A stretch of 64,000 nucleotides of DNA from Bacteroidia bacterium. GTDB taxonomy: Bacteria > Bacteroidota > Bacteroidia > Flavobacteriales > Schleiferiaceae. Below the pieces are notes generated by a model, which was given only the letters and a program-made list of their open reading frames with translations, was not told the origin of the DNA and did no database searches. Made by a program: the position numbers and the translations under genes. The stretch is taken from positions 338,057 through 402,056 of the forward strand of contig JAUHWL010000002.1 in assembly GCA_030424545.1 (NCBI GenBank), read 5' to 3'. Every line of letters begins with the position of its first letter. Position 1 is the stretch's first letter. Positions 36,288-45,272 of the stretch are shown one piece after another.

Positions 36288-37775
36288 ATGGCAAAACTTC
36301 CTAAAGAACCAAAACCACTTAAAGGCATTCCTGATATTCGAAGATTTTTTTATAAAAATGAAACACCCATCTACTTTTTAAGCGCCACAAACTTTAATTT
36401 ATTAGGTGCTGATGAATGGATTAAGGGATTCAAGTTTATATGTTATATAGAATGTTTTGATGGATTGCACCCCAACGTTTTTTCTCCCAAAGAAGAAATG
36501 CCCCATGAAGAGTTTACAAGCATTGAAGATATTAGCAATTACCTGTTAGAGCACAAAGAAGTTGCAGACTATATAAAAAGCAGAAAAAAAGACGGCAAAG
36601 CCGGAAAAGTTATGTTTTTAATGTTTGATGAAAAAACAGAAAAACTAGCTAAAAAACACGGGCTAGATGTATGTTTTCCGCCAGCGGCAATGCGTAACTT
36701 TATGGATAATAAAGTAAACACAAACCGTATTGCCGAGAGAGCCAATGTGCCCTGTGTGCCAAACGTTTTAACACAAGTAAAAAATTACAAAGACTTATGT
36801 AAAGTTTCTAAACATTTAGGAACAGATTTGGTCGTACAAACGCCATACGGAGATTCTGGCCACACTACATTTTTTATCTCTAATGAAGAAGAATACAACA
36901 AGTATAGCAAAGAAATAGAGGCCGAAAAAGAAGTGAAGGTAATGAAGTGGATAAACTGTAGAGGTTCTGCAATAGAAGCTTGTGTTACCCGTCACGGTAC
37001 AATTGTGGCTCCATTAATGACGGAATTGGTAGGGTTTAAAGAATTAACTCCTTACAAAGGCGGATGGTGCGGTAACGAAATTTATCCCAACGCATTTACC
37101 AGTTCTATACGGCAAAAAGCAAAAAATTATACCCGCCAATTTGGCGACCAGCTTAGAGAAGAAGGTTATAAAGGTTACTTTGAATTAGATTTTTTAATAG
37201 ATCAAGATACAAACGAGGTATATCTTGGGGAGTTAAACCCAAGAATTACGGGGGCGAGCTCCATTACCAACCACGCTGTTTTTGCACTTGCCGATGCTCC
37301 ACTCTTTTTGTTTCACCTCCTAGAGTGGATGGATGTTCCTTATGAATTAAGTACCAAAGCCTTAAACGATAGATGGAGCAGACCAGAAAACATTGATAGC
37401 TGGAGCCAATTGGTGATAAAACATACCGATGATAGCATAGAACACGTTACAGAAGCTCCGCGTTCAGGTATTTACAAAATGGATGAAAAGGGTATGGTAA
37501 CTTTTTCTAGAATGGATACCCACCGTAGAGCAGTAGAACAAGAAAACGAGGCCTTTTATTTGCGTATAACACGTAAAGGAGATTATTTATATGAAGGAGC
37601 CGATATGGGGATATTGGTGATGAGAGGGAGATTAATGACCGATGATTTTGCTTTAACAAAACGCGCTAAAGACTGGATAACGGCCATAAAAGCTCAATAC
37701 AAATCTGTTGAGCCTACCAATATGGCAACTACAGAATACCGCGAAGCAGAAATAGGCGGTTTTAAAATGATGTAG
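36288..37775 (+). CDS. ATP-grasp ligase (biotin-carboxylase-like fold)
   Basis: A 495-residue ATP-dependent carboxylate-amine or carboxylate-thiol ligase. The pre-ATP-grasp region (about 1-125) includes GKVMFLMFDEKTEKLAKKHG. The ATP-grasp domain (about 130-370) starts at NFMDNKVNTNRIAERANVPCVPNVL and contains the nucleotide- and metal-binding stretch YFELDFLIDQDTNEVYLGEL ending in ELNPR. It lacks biotin-attachment and carboxyltransferase domains, so a stand-alone ligase is more likely than a carboxylase despite usual annotation as biotin carboxylase. The start is ATG 36288; the frame opens three codons earlier at TTG. It is 25 bases after the decarboxylase gene and 3 bases before the C45 gene. 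Confidence 0.85.
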   Translation: MAKLPKEPKPLKGIPDIRRFFYKNETPIYFLSATNFNLLGADEWIKGFKFICYIECFDGLHPNVFSPKEEMPHEEFTSIEDISNYLLEHKEVADYIKSRKKDGKAGKVMFLMFDEKTEKLAKKHGLDVCFPPAAMRNFMDNKVNTNRIAERANVPCVPNVLTQVKNYKDLCKVSKHLGTDLVVQTPYGDSGHTTFFISNEEEYNKYSKEIEAEKEVKVMKWINCRGSAIEACVTRHGTIVAPLMTELVGFKELTPYKGGWCGNEIYPNAFTSSIRQKAKNYTRQFGDQLREEGYKGYFELDFLIDQDTNEVYLGELNPRITGASSITNHAVFALADAPLFLFHLLEWMDVPYELSTKALNDRWSRPENIDSWSQLVIKHTDDSIEHVTEAPRSGIYKMDEKGMVTFSRMDTHRRAVEQENEAFYLRITRKGDYLYEGADMGILVMRGRLMTDDFALTKRAKDWITAIKAQYKSVEPTNMATTEYREAEIGGFKMM

Positions 37776-37778
37776 TAC

Positions 37779-38771
37779 ATGTTTGTTCAAATTAAATTTA
37801 TTCAGGAAGAACTCCCTGATGTAAAATGGCAACGCTTTTTTAAACGCGTTTGGCCTTTTTATAAAAAGTGGTTTTTATCTGAAGGTTATTTAAAAAGACC
37901 AGGGTATATGACAAGCGTTTCTGCGCTACAAAAACATATGCCCGAGCTGTATCCTTTTTATGAAAGATTAGTAGAAAAAGCGGGCGGAGGAGACTTAGAA
38001 GCCCGCTTTTTATCTATGTATTGCCCTCCACCGTACATGTCTGGTTGTTCGCAAATGGCGGTAGTTGGTCCCGAAAACGTGCTCATACGCAACTATGATT
38101 ATCATCCAAGGTTGTTTGATGGTAAAGTGTCAAAATCAAATTGGTTGCAGCCTATCATTGGCATGACCGATTGTACATGGGGCTTGCTAGATGGTGTAAA
38201 CGCCAGCGGACTTACTGCCTCTTTAACTTTTGGCGGAAGAAAAATTACAGGAGTTGGTTTTGGTATCCCTATAATTATTAGATATGTTTTGGAAACCTGT
38301 ACCAATGTAGAAGAAGGCGTAAAGGCACTTTGTAGGATTCCTGTGCACATGACATATAATGTTACACTTATGGATAAATCTGGGAATTTTGCAACGGTAT
38401 ATTTAGCACCAGATAGATATGCCCAAGTTGTACCAGAAGCTATTTGCACAAACCATCAAACACATGTAGAGTGGTCAGAATATGCTGAATTTACAAATAC
38501 GGTTGGGCGAAAGTCTTTTTTACAATATGAATTGTTAAACAGTGAGCTTTCAATTCAACAAAAAGTAGAGGCTTTTTTAAAGCCCCCTTTGTATTATGTA
38601 AACTACAAAAAATACTTTGGCACACTATACACAGCCGTTTATCATCCAGAAACGGGCCAACTAGAACTACACTGGCCAGAGAAACATGAAGTTGTTTCAT
38701 TTCAAAATTTTAAAGAAAAAACCATTCAAGTAAAACTTGAAAAAAATGTGTCAAATCATCTTCTCAAATAA
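37779..38771 (+). CDS. C45-family NTN-hydrolase/acyltransferase
   Basis: A 330-residue protein of the acyl-coenzyme A:6-aminopenicillanate acyltransferase (peptidase C45) or choloylglycine-hydrolase-like group. In characterised members an N-terminal cysteine exposed by self-cleavage is the nucleophile. Here Cys90 in PPYMSGCSQMAVV is the best candidate. It is followed by VLIRNYDYHPRL, where RNYD is the usual family motif, and later by GLTASLTFGGR and ICTNHQTH. The family cleaves or transfers acyl groups on amides. It starts 3 bases after the ATP-grasp stop, so the pair may make and break, or transfer, the same amide. No signal peptide is present, which implies cytoplasmic action. Confidence 0.85.
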   Translation: MFVQIKFIQEELPDVKWQRFFKRVWPFYKKWFLSEGYLKRPGYMTSVSALQKHMPELYPFYERLVEKAGGGDLEARFLSMYCPPPYMSGCSQMAVVGPENVLIRNYDYHPRLFDGKVSKSNWLQPIIGMTDCTWGLLDGVNASGLTASLTFGGRKITGVGFGIPIIIRYVLETCTNVEEGVKALCRIPVHMTYNVTLMDKSGNFATVYLAPDRYAQVVPEAICTNHQTHVEWSEYAEFTNTVGRKSFLQYELLNSELSIQQKVEAFLKPPLYYVNYKKYFGTLYTAVYHPETGQLELHWPEKHEVVSFQNFKEKTIQVKLEKNVSNHLLK

Positions 38772-38890
38772 GAGAATTTCACCACATTTGATTCGGACAA
38801 TTACCAGATAAAAGCGATGTGTTTCAAAGAAATACGTCAAGATTATTTCTCATTTTTTTAATTATTTATTAAGTATTTATTTTGTTTCTG

Positions 38891-40321
38891 ATGAATTTAA
38901 TTAAACAAGAAAACTATATAGCTAATACTTGGGTTAGCCAAGGAAATGGCTCTTTTTTAGAAGTATTTGACAAATACACCGCAGCACAAATAGCCAAAAT
39001 ACCTATGGCAACAGAGGCTCAAATGGAACAAGCAATTGTTGCTGCGCAAAGTGCATTTATAGAATTAAAGTCTTGGAGCGCTGGTAAGAAAAGCGAAAAA
39101 CTTTGGGCACTAAGAAATAAAATTGAGGAACACCAAGAAGCACTGGCCCAACTTATTGTAAAGGAAGCGGGTAAACCCATAAGCTACGCCAGAAACGAAG
39201 TAAGCAGATGCATTACCACGGTAGAAACTGCGGCTACAGAAGCGGTGCGTTTCACAGGGGAAATGGTGCCCCTAGATTTTGGTCCGGGCGAAGGAAAAAC
39301 AGCATTTACGAAACGCTTCCCGGTTGGCCCCGTTGCTTGTATTACGCCATTTAATTTTCCACTAAACCTATTACTACACAAAATTGCACCCGCCATTGCT
39401 GTAGGATGTAGCACGGTTGTAAAACCTGCACCACAAGCACCGCTTTGTACGTTTGCCTTGGCCATGTTTATGGATGAAATTGGTTTTCCAATTGGTACCA
39501 TGAGCGCTTTGGTTTGCGATATTCCTGTTGCCGAAAAATTGGTAAAAGACTCGCGTATGGCCATGCTAAGTTTTACGGGTAGCGAAAAAGTAGGCTGGTA
39601 CTTAAAGAGCATTGTAGGTCGCAAAAAGGTAACGCTAGAGCTTGGCGGAAATGCCGCAGTTCTAATTGATGCTGATGCAGATTTAAAAGAAGTAGCCAAA
39701 AAGGTTGCCGTGGGTGCATACATTTATGCAGGGCAAACCTGTATTTCTACTCAGCGCATTTTTGTTGTAGATGCCGTATTTAATGAATTTAAAACCCTGC
39801 TTACTGCCGAAGTAGAAAATTTAAAAACCGGAAACCCAGAGGATGATGCCGTGTTGGTAGGCCCTGTTATTGACAAAGGCCATGTAAAAAGAATAGAAGA
39901 ATGGGTAAATGCAGCAGTAGAAAATGGTGCCGAGGTTTTAACCGGTGGTAAAGTTGCAAGCGAAGCCAACAATACATTTATGCCAACATTACTTACAAAC
40001 ACTAAAAATAGTATGCTGGTAAGCTGCGCAGAGATATTTGGACCGGTGGCCATAATAGAGCCAGTAGCAGATTTTAAGGCTGGTATAGAAGCCATAAATG
40101 ATTCTGATTTTGGATTACAAGCGGGGGTTTACACCAATAGTTTCGAAAATGTAAAGGCGGCTCATGAAAACATAGAAGCAGGAGGTATTATGATTAATAA
40201 CATCCCTGGTTTTAGAATTGATAGCATGCCGTATGGTGGAATTAAAGGAAGTGGTTTAGGTAGAGAAGGAATTAAATATGCCATGGAAGATATGACAGAA
40301 CCGAGGTTAATGGTGTATTAA
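38891..40321 (+). CDS. NAD(P)-dependent aldehyde dehydrogenase
   Basis: A 476-residue aldehyde dehydrogenase superfamily enzyme that oxidises an aldehyde to the acid. The catalytic cysteine is C284 in GQTCISTQR and the general base is E250 in LELGGN. Cofactor-binding segments PFNFPLNLLLHKIAPA and FTGSEKVGW are intact. The frame opens at TTG 38882; the ATG at 38891 is taken as the start. It lies 119 bases after the C45 gene, possibly with its own promoter, and closes the amine-metabolism cluster. An amino-aldehyde or semialdehyde made by the aminotransferase is a plausible substrate. Glyceraldehyde-3-phosphate or lactaldehyde types are alternatives. Confidence 0.92.
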   Translation: MNLIKQENYIANTWVSQGNGSFLEVFDKYTAAQIAKIPMATEAQMEQAIVAAQSAFIELKSWSAGKKSEKLWALRNKIEEHQEALAQLIVKEAGKPISYARNEVSRCITTVETAATEAVRFTGEMVPLDFGPGEGKTAFTKRFPVGPVACITPFNFPLNLLLHKIAPAIAVGCSTVVKPAPQAPLCTFALAMFMDEIGFPIGTMSALVCDIPVAEKLVKDSRMAMLSFTGSEKVGWYLKSIVGRKKVTLELGGNAAVLIDADADLKEVAKKVAVGAYIYAGQTCISTQRIFVVDAVFNEFKTLLTAEVENLKTGNPEDDAVLVGPVIDKGHVKRIEEWVNAAVENGAEVLTGGKVASEANNTFMPTLLTNTKNSMLVSCAEIFGPVAIIEPVADFKAGIEAINDSDFGLQAGVYTNSFENVKAAHENIEAGGIMINNIPGFRIDSMPYGGIKGSGLGREGIKYAMEDMTEPRLMVY

Positions 40322-40351
40322 TATGATAGAATAAACAATTCTGAGCTGGCC

Positions 40352-40954
40352 ATGAAGTATTTCATTGCAATTCTATGTTCGAGTTTTACATTATTCTCAT
40401 GGGGACAAAAACAACCCGTGGCATTAGGCATTGGATTTGCCGTGGCCAATAATCCGCATGAATTTGTTGACTATTCTACTCCGCAAAATATATACAGCAA
40501 TAAGGAACTTTCTGTAGAATTAAAGGGTGTAAAAGTGCACCCTTTCTTCTTTAAACCGGATTACGGATTGTATCATTTTATTTGCGTAGAAAAAACAAAA
40601 AGCTATTACAAGGTTTTGGTAAATGATAGTTCGTTTGCATTTCTGCCAAACGATTCGAATTACCAATTTATGACTTGGGATTCGTTATTGGTGGGTGCTA
40701 TCGTAGAACGTATCACCCAAAATAACCCGATTAAAGCAAACGCTGATCATGCAAGTAGCAGCATTTCATACACGTGCAATCATGAGCGCCTTGAAGTAAA
40801 ACGTGTTTTAAAGAAAGAAGGTGATTATTGGATAGAAGTTGCTTTTTCAAAGAATTGTGAAGATGTAAATAGCAGCAATAATAAATTATCTTTTGGGTGG
40901 ATAAAATGGAGAGAGGGAAATAAGCTCTTAGTAAAGATTATGTTGTTATGCTAA
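40352..40954 (+). CDS. Secreted hypothetical protein
   Basis: A 200-residue protein with a signal peptide (MKYFIAILCSSFTLFSWG). The mature part is mixed alpha/beta in character and has two cysteines near CNHER and SKNCED that could form a disulfide. I do not recognise the family. It starts 30 bases after the aldehyde dehydrogenase stop, so it may share its transcript, but nothing in the sequence links it to amine metabolism. Confidence 0.6.
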   Translation: MKYFIAILCSSFTLFSWGQKQPVALGIGFAVANNPHEFVDYSTPQNIYSNKELSVELKGVKVHPFFFKPDYGLYHFICVEKTKSYYKVLVNDSSFAFLPNDSNYQFMTWDSLLVGAIVERITQNNPIKANADHASSSISYTCNHERLEVKRVLKKEGDYWIEVAFSKNCEDVNSSNNKLSFGWIKWREGNKLLVKIMLLC

Positions 40955-41017
40955 GGCTTGTGTAAAATGGTGCTCCTGATTAATCCGATGAAAAAGAGCT
41001 TGTAACTACCTTTAAGC

Positions 41018-42055
41018 ATGAATAGAGTTTTTAAAAAAATGCGCAATACAATGATTATTGAAAACAGAATTGTTAAGTATCTGCTCTATGCATTGGGTGA
41101 AATTATTCTTGTTATCGTTGGGATATTAATTGCACTAACCATCAACAATAAAAACGAACTGAGAAAAAATGAAACAAAAGTTGAGATACTTCTAAAACAA
41201 GTTCAAAAAGATTTACTCATAGATATTGAAAGTGCAGATTTAATTTTAAACGTTTATGCAGATAAAGATAGCTTAATGAATAGGGTGCTTTTTGGAATGG
41301 TAACCGAAGAAGAATTCTTGAGCAATAGCGAATATTTTTCTCTCATTACAACAGTGGCAGCATTTAAAATTAAAGACAATAGCTACCAAAATCTTATGCG
41401 TTCTGGCGATATTATTTCTTCTCGTTTCGATTCTGTAATTCCAATAATTGATAACTTATACTTTAATAATAGAGCTGGGGTAGATGAAATCAACAAAGCA
41501 TTAACAGAATTTACATCAAGTGTTCTAGAAAAATGGTCTTCACAACACCCCTGGTATTCAGGGTTATTTTTTACTGAATTGCCGCAAGAAGCACTCGACT
41601 TTTTTGTTTCGGATCCATTTTATAAAAATGATGTTTCTATTTACCAAACCTATGCGGTACAAAACTTAATGGCTATGGCCGCTAATTATAAAGTTGGTGC
41701 AGTTTTGGCCTACAAAGCTATTGCACAAGAAATAGATCCCAATGCCCCTTTACCAATAGAAATTTCCAGTTTTATGGCTGATTTAACCCAGAAAGAATTA
41801 CAGCTTTTAGAAGGGGTTTATGCCATTGCACCAACGTTTAAAATTAAAATTACGGCCGAAGGAAAACACATCATGGCGCAAGCTACAGGGCAAAGTAAAT
41901 TTGAGCTCTACGCAAAATCAGATACTGTGCTTTTTAGTCCAACGGCAGATATAAAATTGTTTTTCACAAAAAGCGAAGAAGGAAATATTACAGGCTTTGA
42001 ACTGATTCAATCCGGAAATAAAAATTACTTTTTTAAGGAAGAAGCTAATCAATAA
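41018..42055 (+). CDS. DUF6090 membrane-anchored protein
   Basis: A 345-residue protein of a family common in Flavobacteriia. The N-terminus has the family signature: a short basic segment, then KYLLYALGEIILVIVGILIALTINN with one membrane helix (about residues 24-45). A long extracytoplasmic helical region follows (about 50-245), which may form coiled coils. The C-terminal ~95 residues look like beta structure (FKIKITAEGKHIMAQATGQ) and may be a separate small domain. No catalytic motif is visible. Function of DUF6090 is unknown; paralogues often occur in clusters, but here it is alone. Confidence 0.75.
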   Translation: MNRVFKKMRNTMIIENRIVKYLLYALGEIILVIVGILIALTINNKNELRKNETKVEILLKQVQKDLLIDIESADLILNVYADKDSLMNRVLFGMVTEEEFLSNSEYFSLITTVAAFKIKDNSYQNLMRSGDIISSRFDSVIPIIDNLYFNNRAGVDEINKALTEFTSSVLEKWSSQHPWYSGLFFTELPQEALDFFVSDPFYKNDVSIYQTYAVQNLMAMAANYKVGAVLAYKAIAQEIDPNAPLPIEISSFMADLTQKELQLLEGVYAIAPTFKIKITAEGKHIMAQATGQSKFELYAKSDTVLFSPTADIKLFFTKSEEGNITGFELIQSGNKNYFFKEEANQ

Positions 42056-42112
42056 AACATTTCTAAGTAAGTACTGCGTCTAAAATCTAAAATGGGTTAG
42101 TAATATTGCCAA

Positions 42113-43669
42113 ATGATAAAAGAAGTTCAACTTCGTATTTCTGTTGCCGAAGAAAAGCAAGAAGGAATTTTAAAGTACAAAGCCGCAGAAGCTTTAGAGA
42201 TTGCTGTAGATACCATTAACGGCTACAAAGTGCTGCGAAAATCTATTGATGCCAGAAAAAGCCCCGTTTATTTTACGTATAAAGTTGCTGTTTATATTAA
42301 CGAAGAAGTAGAAAATAGCTCTGATTATACCTTTGATTATAAAAATGTATCTGCCGCAAAACCAGTGCATATTATTGGTTTTGGCCCCGCGGGCATGTTT
42401 GCCGCCTTGCGTTGTTTAGAGTTGGGTTACAAACCCATTGTGCTAGAGCGTGGTAAAAAAGTTAGAGACCGCAGAAGAGATTTACGCGCCATTAATCAAG
42501 ACCATTTTGTAAACGAAGATTCTAATTATTGTTTTGGCGAAGGCGGTGCCGGTACATACTCGGATGGTAAATTATACACGCGCAGTTTAAAGCGTGGCGA
42601 TGTACGTAAAATCTTCGAAAGCTTTGTGTATCACGGTGCATCGGCACAAATATTAATAGATGCCCACCCGCATATTGGCACAAACAAATTGCCAAAAATT
42701 GTAGAGAATATTAGAGAAACCATTTTACAATATGGTGGCGAAATTCATTTTGAAAGTAGGGTAGAAGATTTTGAAATAAAGGAGAACAAAATAAAGTTGT
42801 TGCGCCTGCAAAACGGCAAAGAGTTGGTTGTAGAAAAGGTAATCTTAGCAACAGGCCATTCGGCACGAGACATTTATTATTTGTTGCACAAAAAAGAAGT
42901 GTTGCTAAAAGCAAAGTCTTTTGCCATGGGCGTACGGGTAGAGCATCCGCAGCATATAATAGATGCTATACAATACCATTGCACGGGCTTGCGTGATGAG
43001 GTTTTGCCTCCAGCGGCTTATAGTTTGGTACAGCAGGTTAATGAGCGCGGGGTGTACTCGTTTTGCATGTGCCCGGGCGGATTTATTGTTCCGGCAGCAA
43101 CGGCTAATGGCGAGGTTGTGGTAAACGGAATGTCGCCTTCTAAGCGGAATAATGTGTTTGCAAACTCAGGTATTGTGGTAGAAATTAATGTTGAAAAAGA
43201 CCTTAAAAAGTTTGAGCAATTTGGAGTGCTTAAGGGCTTAGAATTTCAGAAGAGTTTAGAGCTTTTGGCCTTTAACGCTGGCGGTAAATCGCAAACAGCA
43301 CCGGCACAACGGCTAACCGATTTTGTAGAAGGAAAACTATCAGACCAACTAAATCCAACCAGTTATCAGCCCGGGTTAAAATCTGCGCCCTTACACTCGT
43401 TATTGCCAAAAATTATTGGCGGCAGATTACGCAAAGGGTTTGCTGCATTTGGCCAAAAAATGAAAGGTTATTATACCGAAGAGGCCAACATTGTAGGGGT
43501 AGAGTCACGCACTTCATCGCCTGTAAACATTCCAAGAAATCAGCAACTTATGCACCCAGAAATAGAAGGGCTTTACCCTTGTGGCGAGGGTGGAGGATAT
43601 GCTGGCGGTATTGTATCGGCTGCAATGGATGGCGAGCGCTGCGCAGAATCAGCCACAAGCAACTATTAA
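42113..43669 (+). CDS. FAD-dependent dehydrogenase/oxidoreductase (COG2509-like)
   Basis: A 518-residue flavoprotein. Residues 1-80 form a small N-terminal domain before the dinucleotide-binding motif GFGPAG (89-94) in HIIGFGPAGMFAALR. The family-typical FGEGGAGTYSDGKLYTRS follows near residue 140, and the C-terminal part has NIVGVESRTSSPVNIPRN and YPCGEGGGYAGGIVSAAMDG. This organisation matches the widespread uncharacterised FAD-dependent dehydrogenases of COG2509, so the reaction is unknown. It starts 57 bases after the DUF6090 gene. The 148 bases after its stop contain no recognised gene. Confidence 0.87.
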   Translation: MIKEVQLRISVAEEKQEGILKYKAAEALEIAVDTINGYKVLRKSIDARKSPVYFTYKVAVYINEEVENSSDYTFDYKNVSAAKPVHIIGFGPAGMFAALRCLELGYKPIVLERGKKVRDRRRDLRAINQDHFVNEDSNYCFGEGGAGTYSDGKLYTRSLKRGDVRKIFESFVYHGASAQILIDAHPHIGTNKLPKIVENIRETILQYGGEIHFESRVEDFEIKENKIKLLRLQNGKELVVEKVILATGHSARDIYYLLHKKEVLLKAKSFAMGVRVEHPQHIIDAIQYHCTGLRDEVLPPAAYSLVQQVNERGVYSFCMCPGGFIVPAATANGEVVVNGMSPSKRNNVFANSGIVVEINVEKDLKKFEQFGVLKGLEFQKSLELLAFNAGGKSQTAPAQRLTDFVEGKLSDQLNPTSYQPGLKSAPLHSLLPKIIGGRLRKGFAAFGQKMKGYYTEEANIVGVESRTSSPVNIPRNQQLMHPEIEGLYPCGEGGGYAGGIVSAAMDGERCAESATSNY

Positions 43670-43817
43670 AAGTTTGGCTATTCTTCATTGCTTTGGAAAT
43701 GCAACCAAGCAATGTCGAATAATCATCAAAGCGCCCATCGACTAATTGGTACAGTAAAGTTCCAGGGTTCTTAATGCAAGTTTTTATCTTCATGGCTGAA
43801 TTTTAAATACTTGCGTT

Positions 43818-45212
43818 ATGAAAAAAATTATCCTTTTTGTTTGCTTTTTCACATCCCTAACCTTTGTTGCACAAGCAACCCATTTAATGGGTGGCGATAT
43901 AACTATTCAAGACTTAGGAAATAAAGAATATCAAGTTGTTTTAGTAGCCTATAGAGATACGGTTGGGGTGCAGATGACGCCTTCTGCAATTATGGAATAT
44001 AAAGGCCCTAATGGGCAAACGTTTACCACCAATACGCTTTATCATCAAATAATATCAGGAAACTTGCTGCCTATGTATCCGTATGGGGTAGAGATTTACG
44101 TATTCATAGATACGGTAACCTTGCCAACCTATGGGCAGTGGGACGTATCTTGGATAAACTGCTGTAGAAATGGTGCAATCCAGAATTTATCTACACCGTT
44201 AAATGAGAATATGCTTTTAACCACCACCATTGTTACAGATTCTTTGGCACCAAATTCAAGTCCTTTTTTCTTGGTTCCGGCAGCTATTTTTTTACCCCAA
44301 AATACGCCATGGCAATACAATCCTTTACCGTTTGATCCTGATGGAGACTCGCTTTATTGGAGTATTGACGTGCCTTTAGGTAGCAATGGCCAGCCTTGCG
44401 CAGGATATGTAGACCCTTCTTCGGATACATCTAATGTTTTTAGCATAGATCCAATTACAGGAACTATTTCTTGGACAGCAGATATGCTTGGGAATTTTGT
44501 TGCTTCTGTGTTGGTAGATCAATATAGAAATGGCATATGGGTAGGAGAAATTAGAAGAGATATGCAGTTTATTGTGGTTAACCCAAACCTTGGTTTCCCA
44601 TTGTGGAACAACTTAAACATCTTGCCAAGAGACGCAAATAATAACTTTGCGTTAGATGTTCCTGCGGGCATTCCGTTTAGTATAGAATTAATTACCTCGC
44701 ACAGTAGCAGCAACAAAACGGTATATATGGGGGCGTTTAGTGAAGTTTTTGAAATTCCACAAAGCAATGCAAGTTTTACAGAAACGAGAACGAACGTAAA
44801 TACAAAAGGCGTATTTAGCTGGGAGCCTAGGATTACCGATGTTAGAAAAAAACCATACAGCGTAGTGTTTAGAGTGAGTGATGGATTTTTTACAGACGAT
44901 AAATCGGTGTTGTTAAACGTAAATTCTAGTATTGGTCTTGAAGAAAAAGATTTAGGTACAGGTTTAAAAATGTATCCAAATCCAGCTTCTAAAAGAGCAT
45001 TTATTGAAATTAATGATGTGCCTGAACAACGTATATCAGTTGAGGTTTATGCCATAAACGGACAGAAAATTGAGGAGCAAAAAGACATACAAACCGCGAA
45101 AGGATTAAATGTATTTGCATTAAATACAGACCTTTGGAAACCAGGCATGTACGTAATACATGTGAGCGGTACAAAAGGTGTAACATTTAGAGAAATATTG
45201 GTAATAGAGTAA
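43818..45212 (+). CDS. Secreted T9SS-cargo protein with Ig/cadherin-like domains
   Basis: This 464-residue exported protein begins with a signal peptide (MKKIILFVCFFTSLTFVAQA). The first domain opens THLMGGDITIQDLGNKEYQ, a motif found at the start of many large Bacteroidota surface proteins. It is followed by beta-sandwich segments such as FDPDGDSLYWSIDVPLG and FSIDPITGTISWTADMLGN, which resemble cadherin-like repeats. The last ~75 residues are a type A T9SS sorting domain (LKMYPNPASKRAFIEIND, then VYAINGQKI, ending MYVIHVSGTKGVTFREILVIE). It should reach the cell surface by the PorT-dependent pathway. A strong hairpin terminator follows. Confidence 0.85.
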   Translation: MKKIILFVCFFTSLTFVAQATHLMGGDITIQDLGNKEYQVVLVAYRDTVGVQMTPSAIMEYKGPNGQTFTTNTLYHQIISGNLLPMYPYGVEIYVFIDTVTLPTYGQWDVSWINCCRNGAIQNLSTPLNENMLLTTTIVTDSLAPNSSPFFLVPAAIFLPQNTPWQYNPLPFDPDGDSLYWSIDVPLGSNGQPCAGYVDPSSDTSNVFSIDPITGTISWTADMLGNFVASVLVDQYRNGIWVGEIRRDMQFIVVNPNLGFPLWNNLNILPRDANNNFALDVPAGIPFSIELITSHSSSNKTVYMGAFSEVFEIPQSNASFTETRTNVNTKGVFSWEPRITDVRKKPYSVVFRVSDGFFTDDKSVLLNVNSSIGLEEKDLGTGLKMYPNPASKRAFIEINDVPEQRISVEVYAINGQKIEEQKDIQTAKGLNVFALNTDLWKPGMYVIHVSGTKGVTFREILVIE

Positions 45213-45227
45213 CTTATTATCCAAATA

Positions 45228-45264
45228 AAAAAATGCGCATTGAGATTATCAATGCGCATTTTTT
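45228..45264. terminator. Bidirectional hairpin terminator
   Basis: A perfect stem: AAATGCGCATTGA (45231-45243) pairs with its complement at 45249-45261 across the loop GATTA, extended by flanking A and T tracts to 45228-45264. It lies between convergent genes and can terminate transcription from both. Confidence 0.93.
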
Positions 45265-45272
45265 ATGCTTTT

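Noticed and set aside
43548..43793. Minus-strand frame of 81 codons overlapping the FAD-dependent oxidoreductase gene
   Set aside because: Only about 40 codons lie in free sequence; the rest is antisense to a confident gene. I see no domain, so it is not called.
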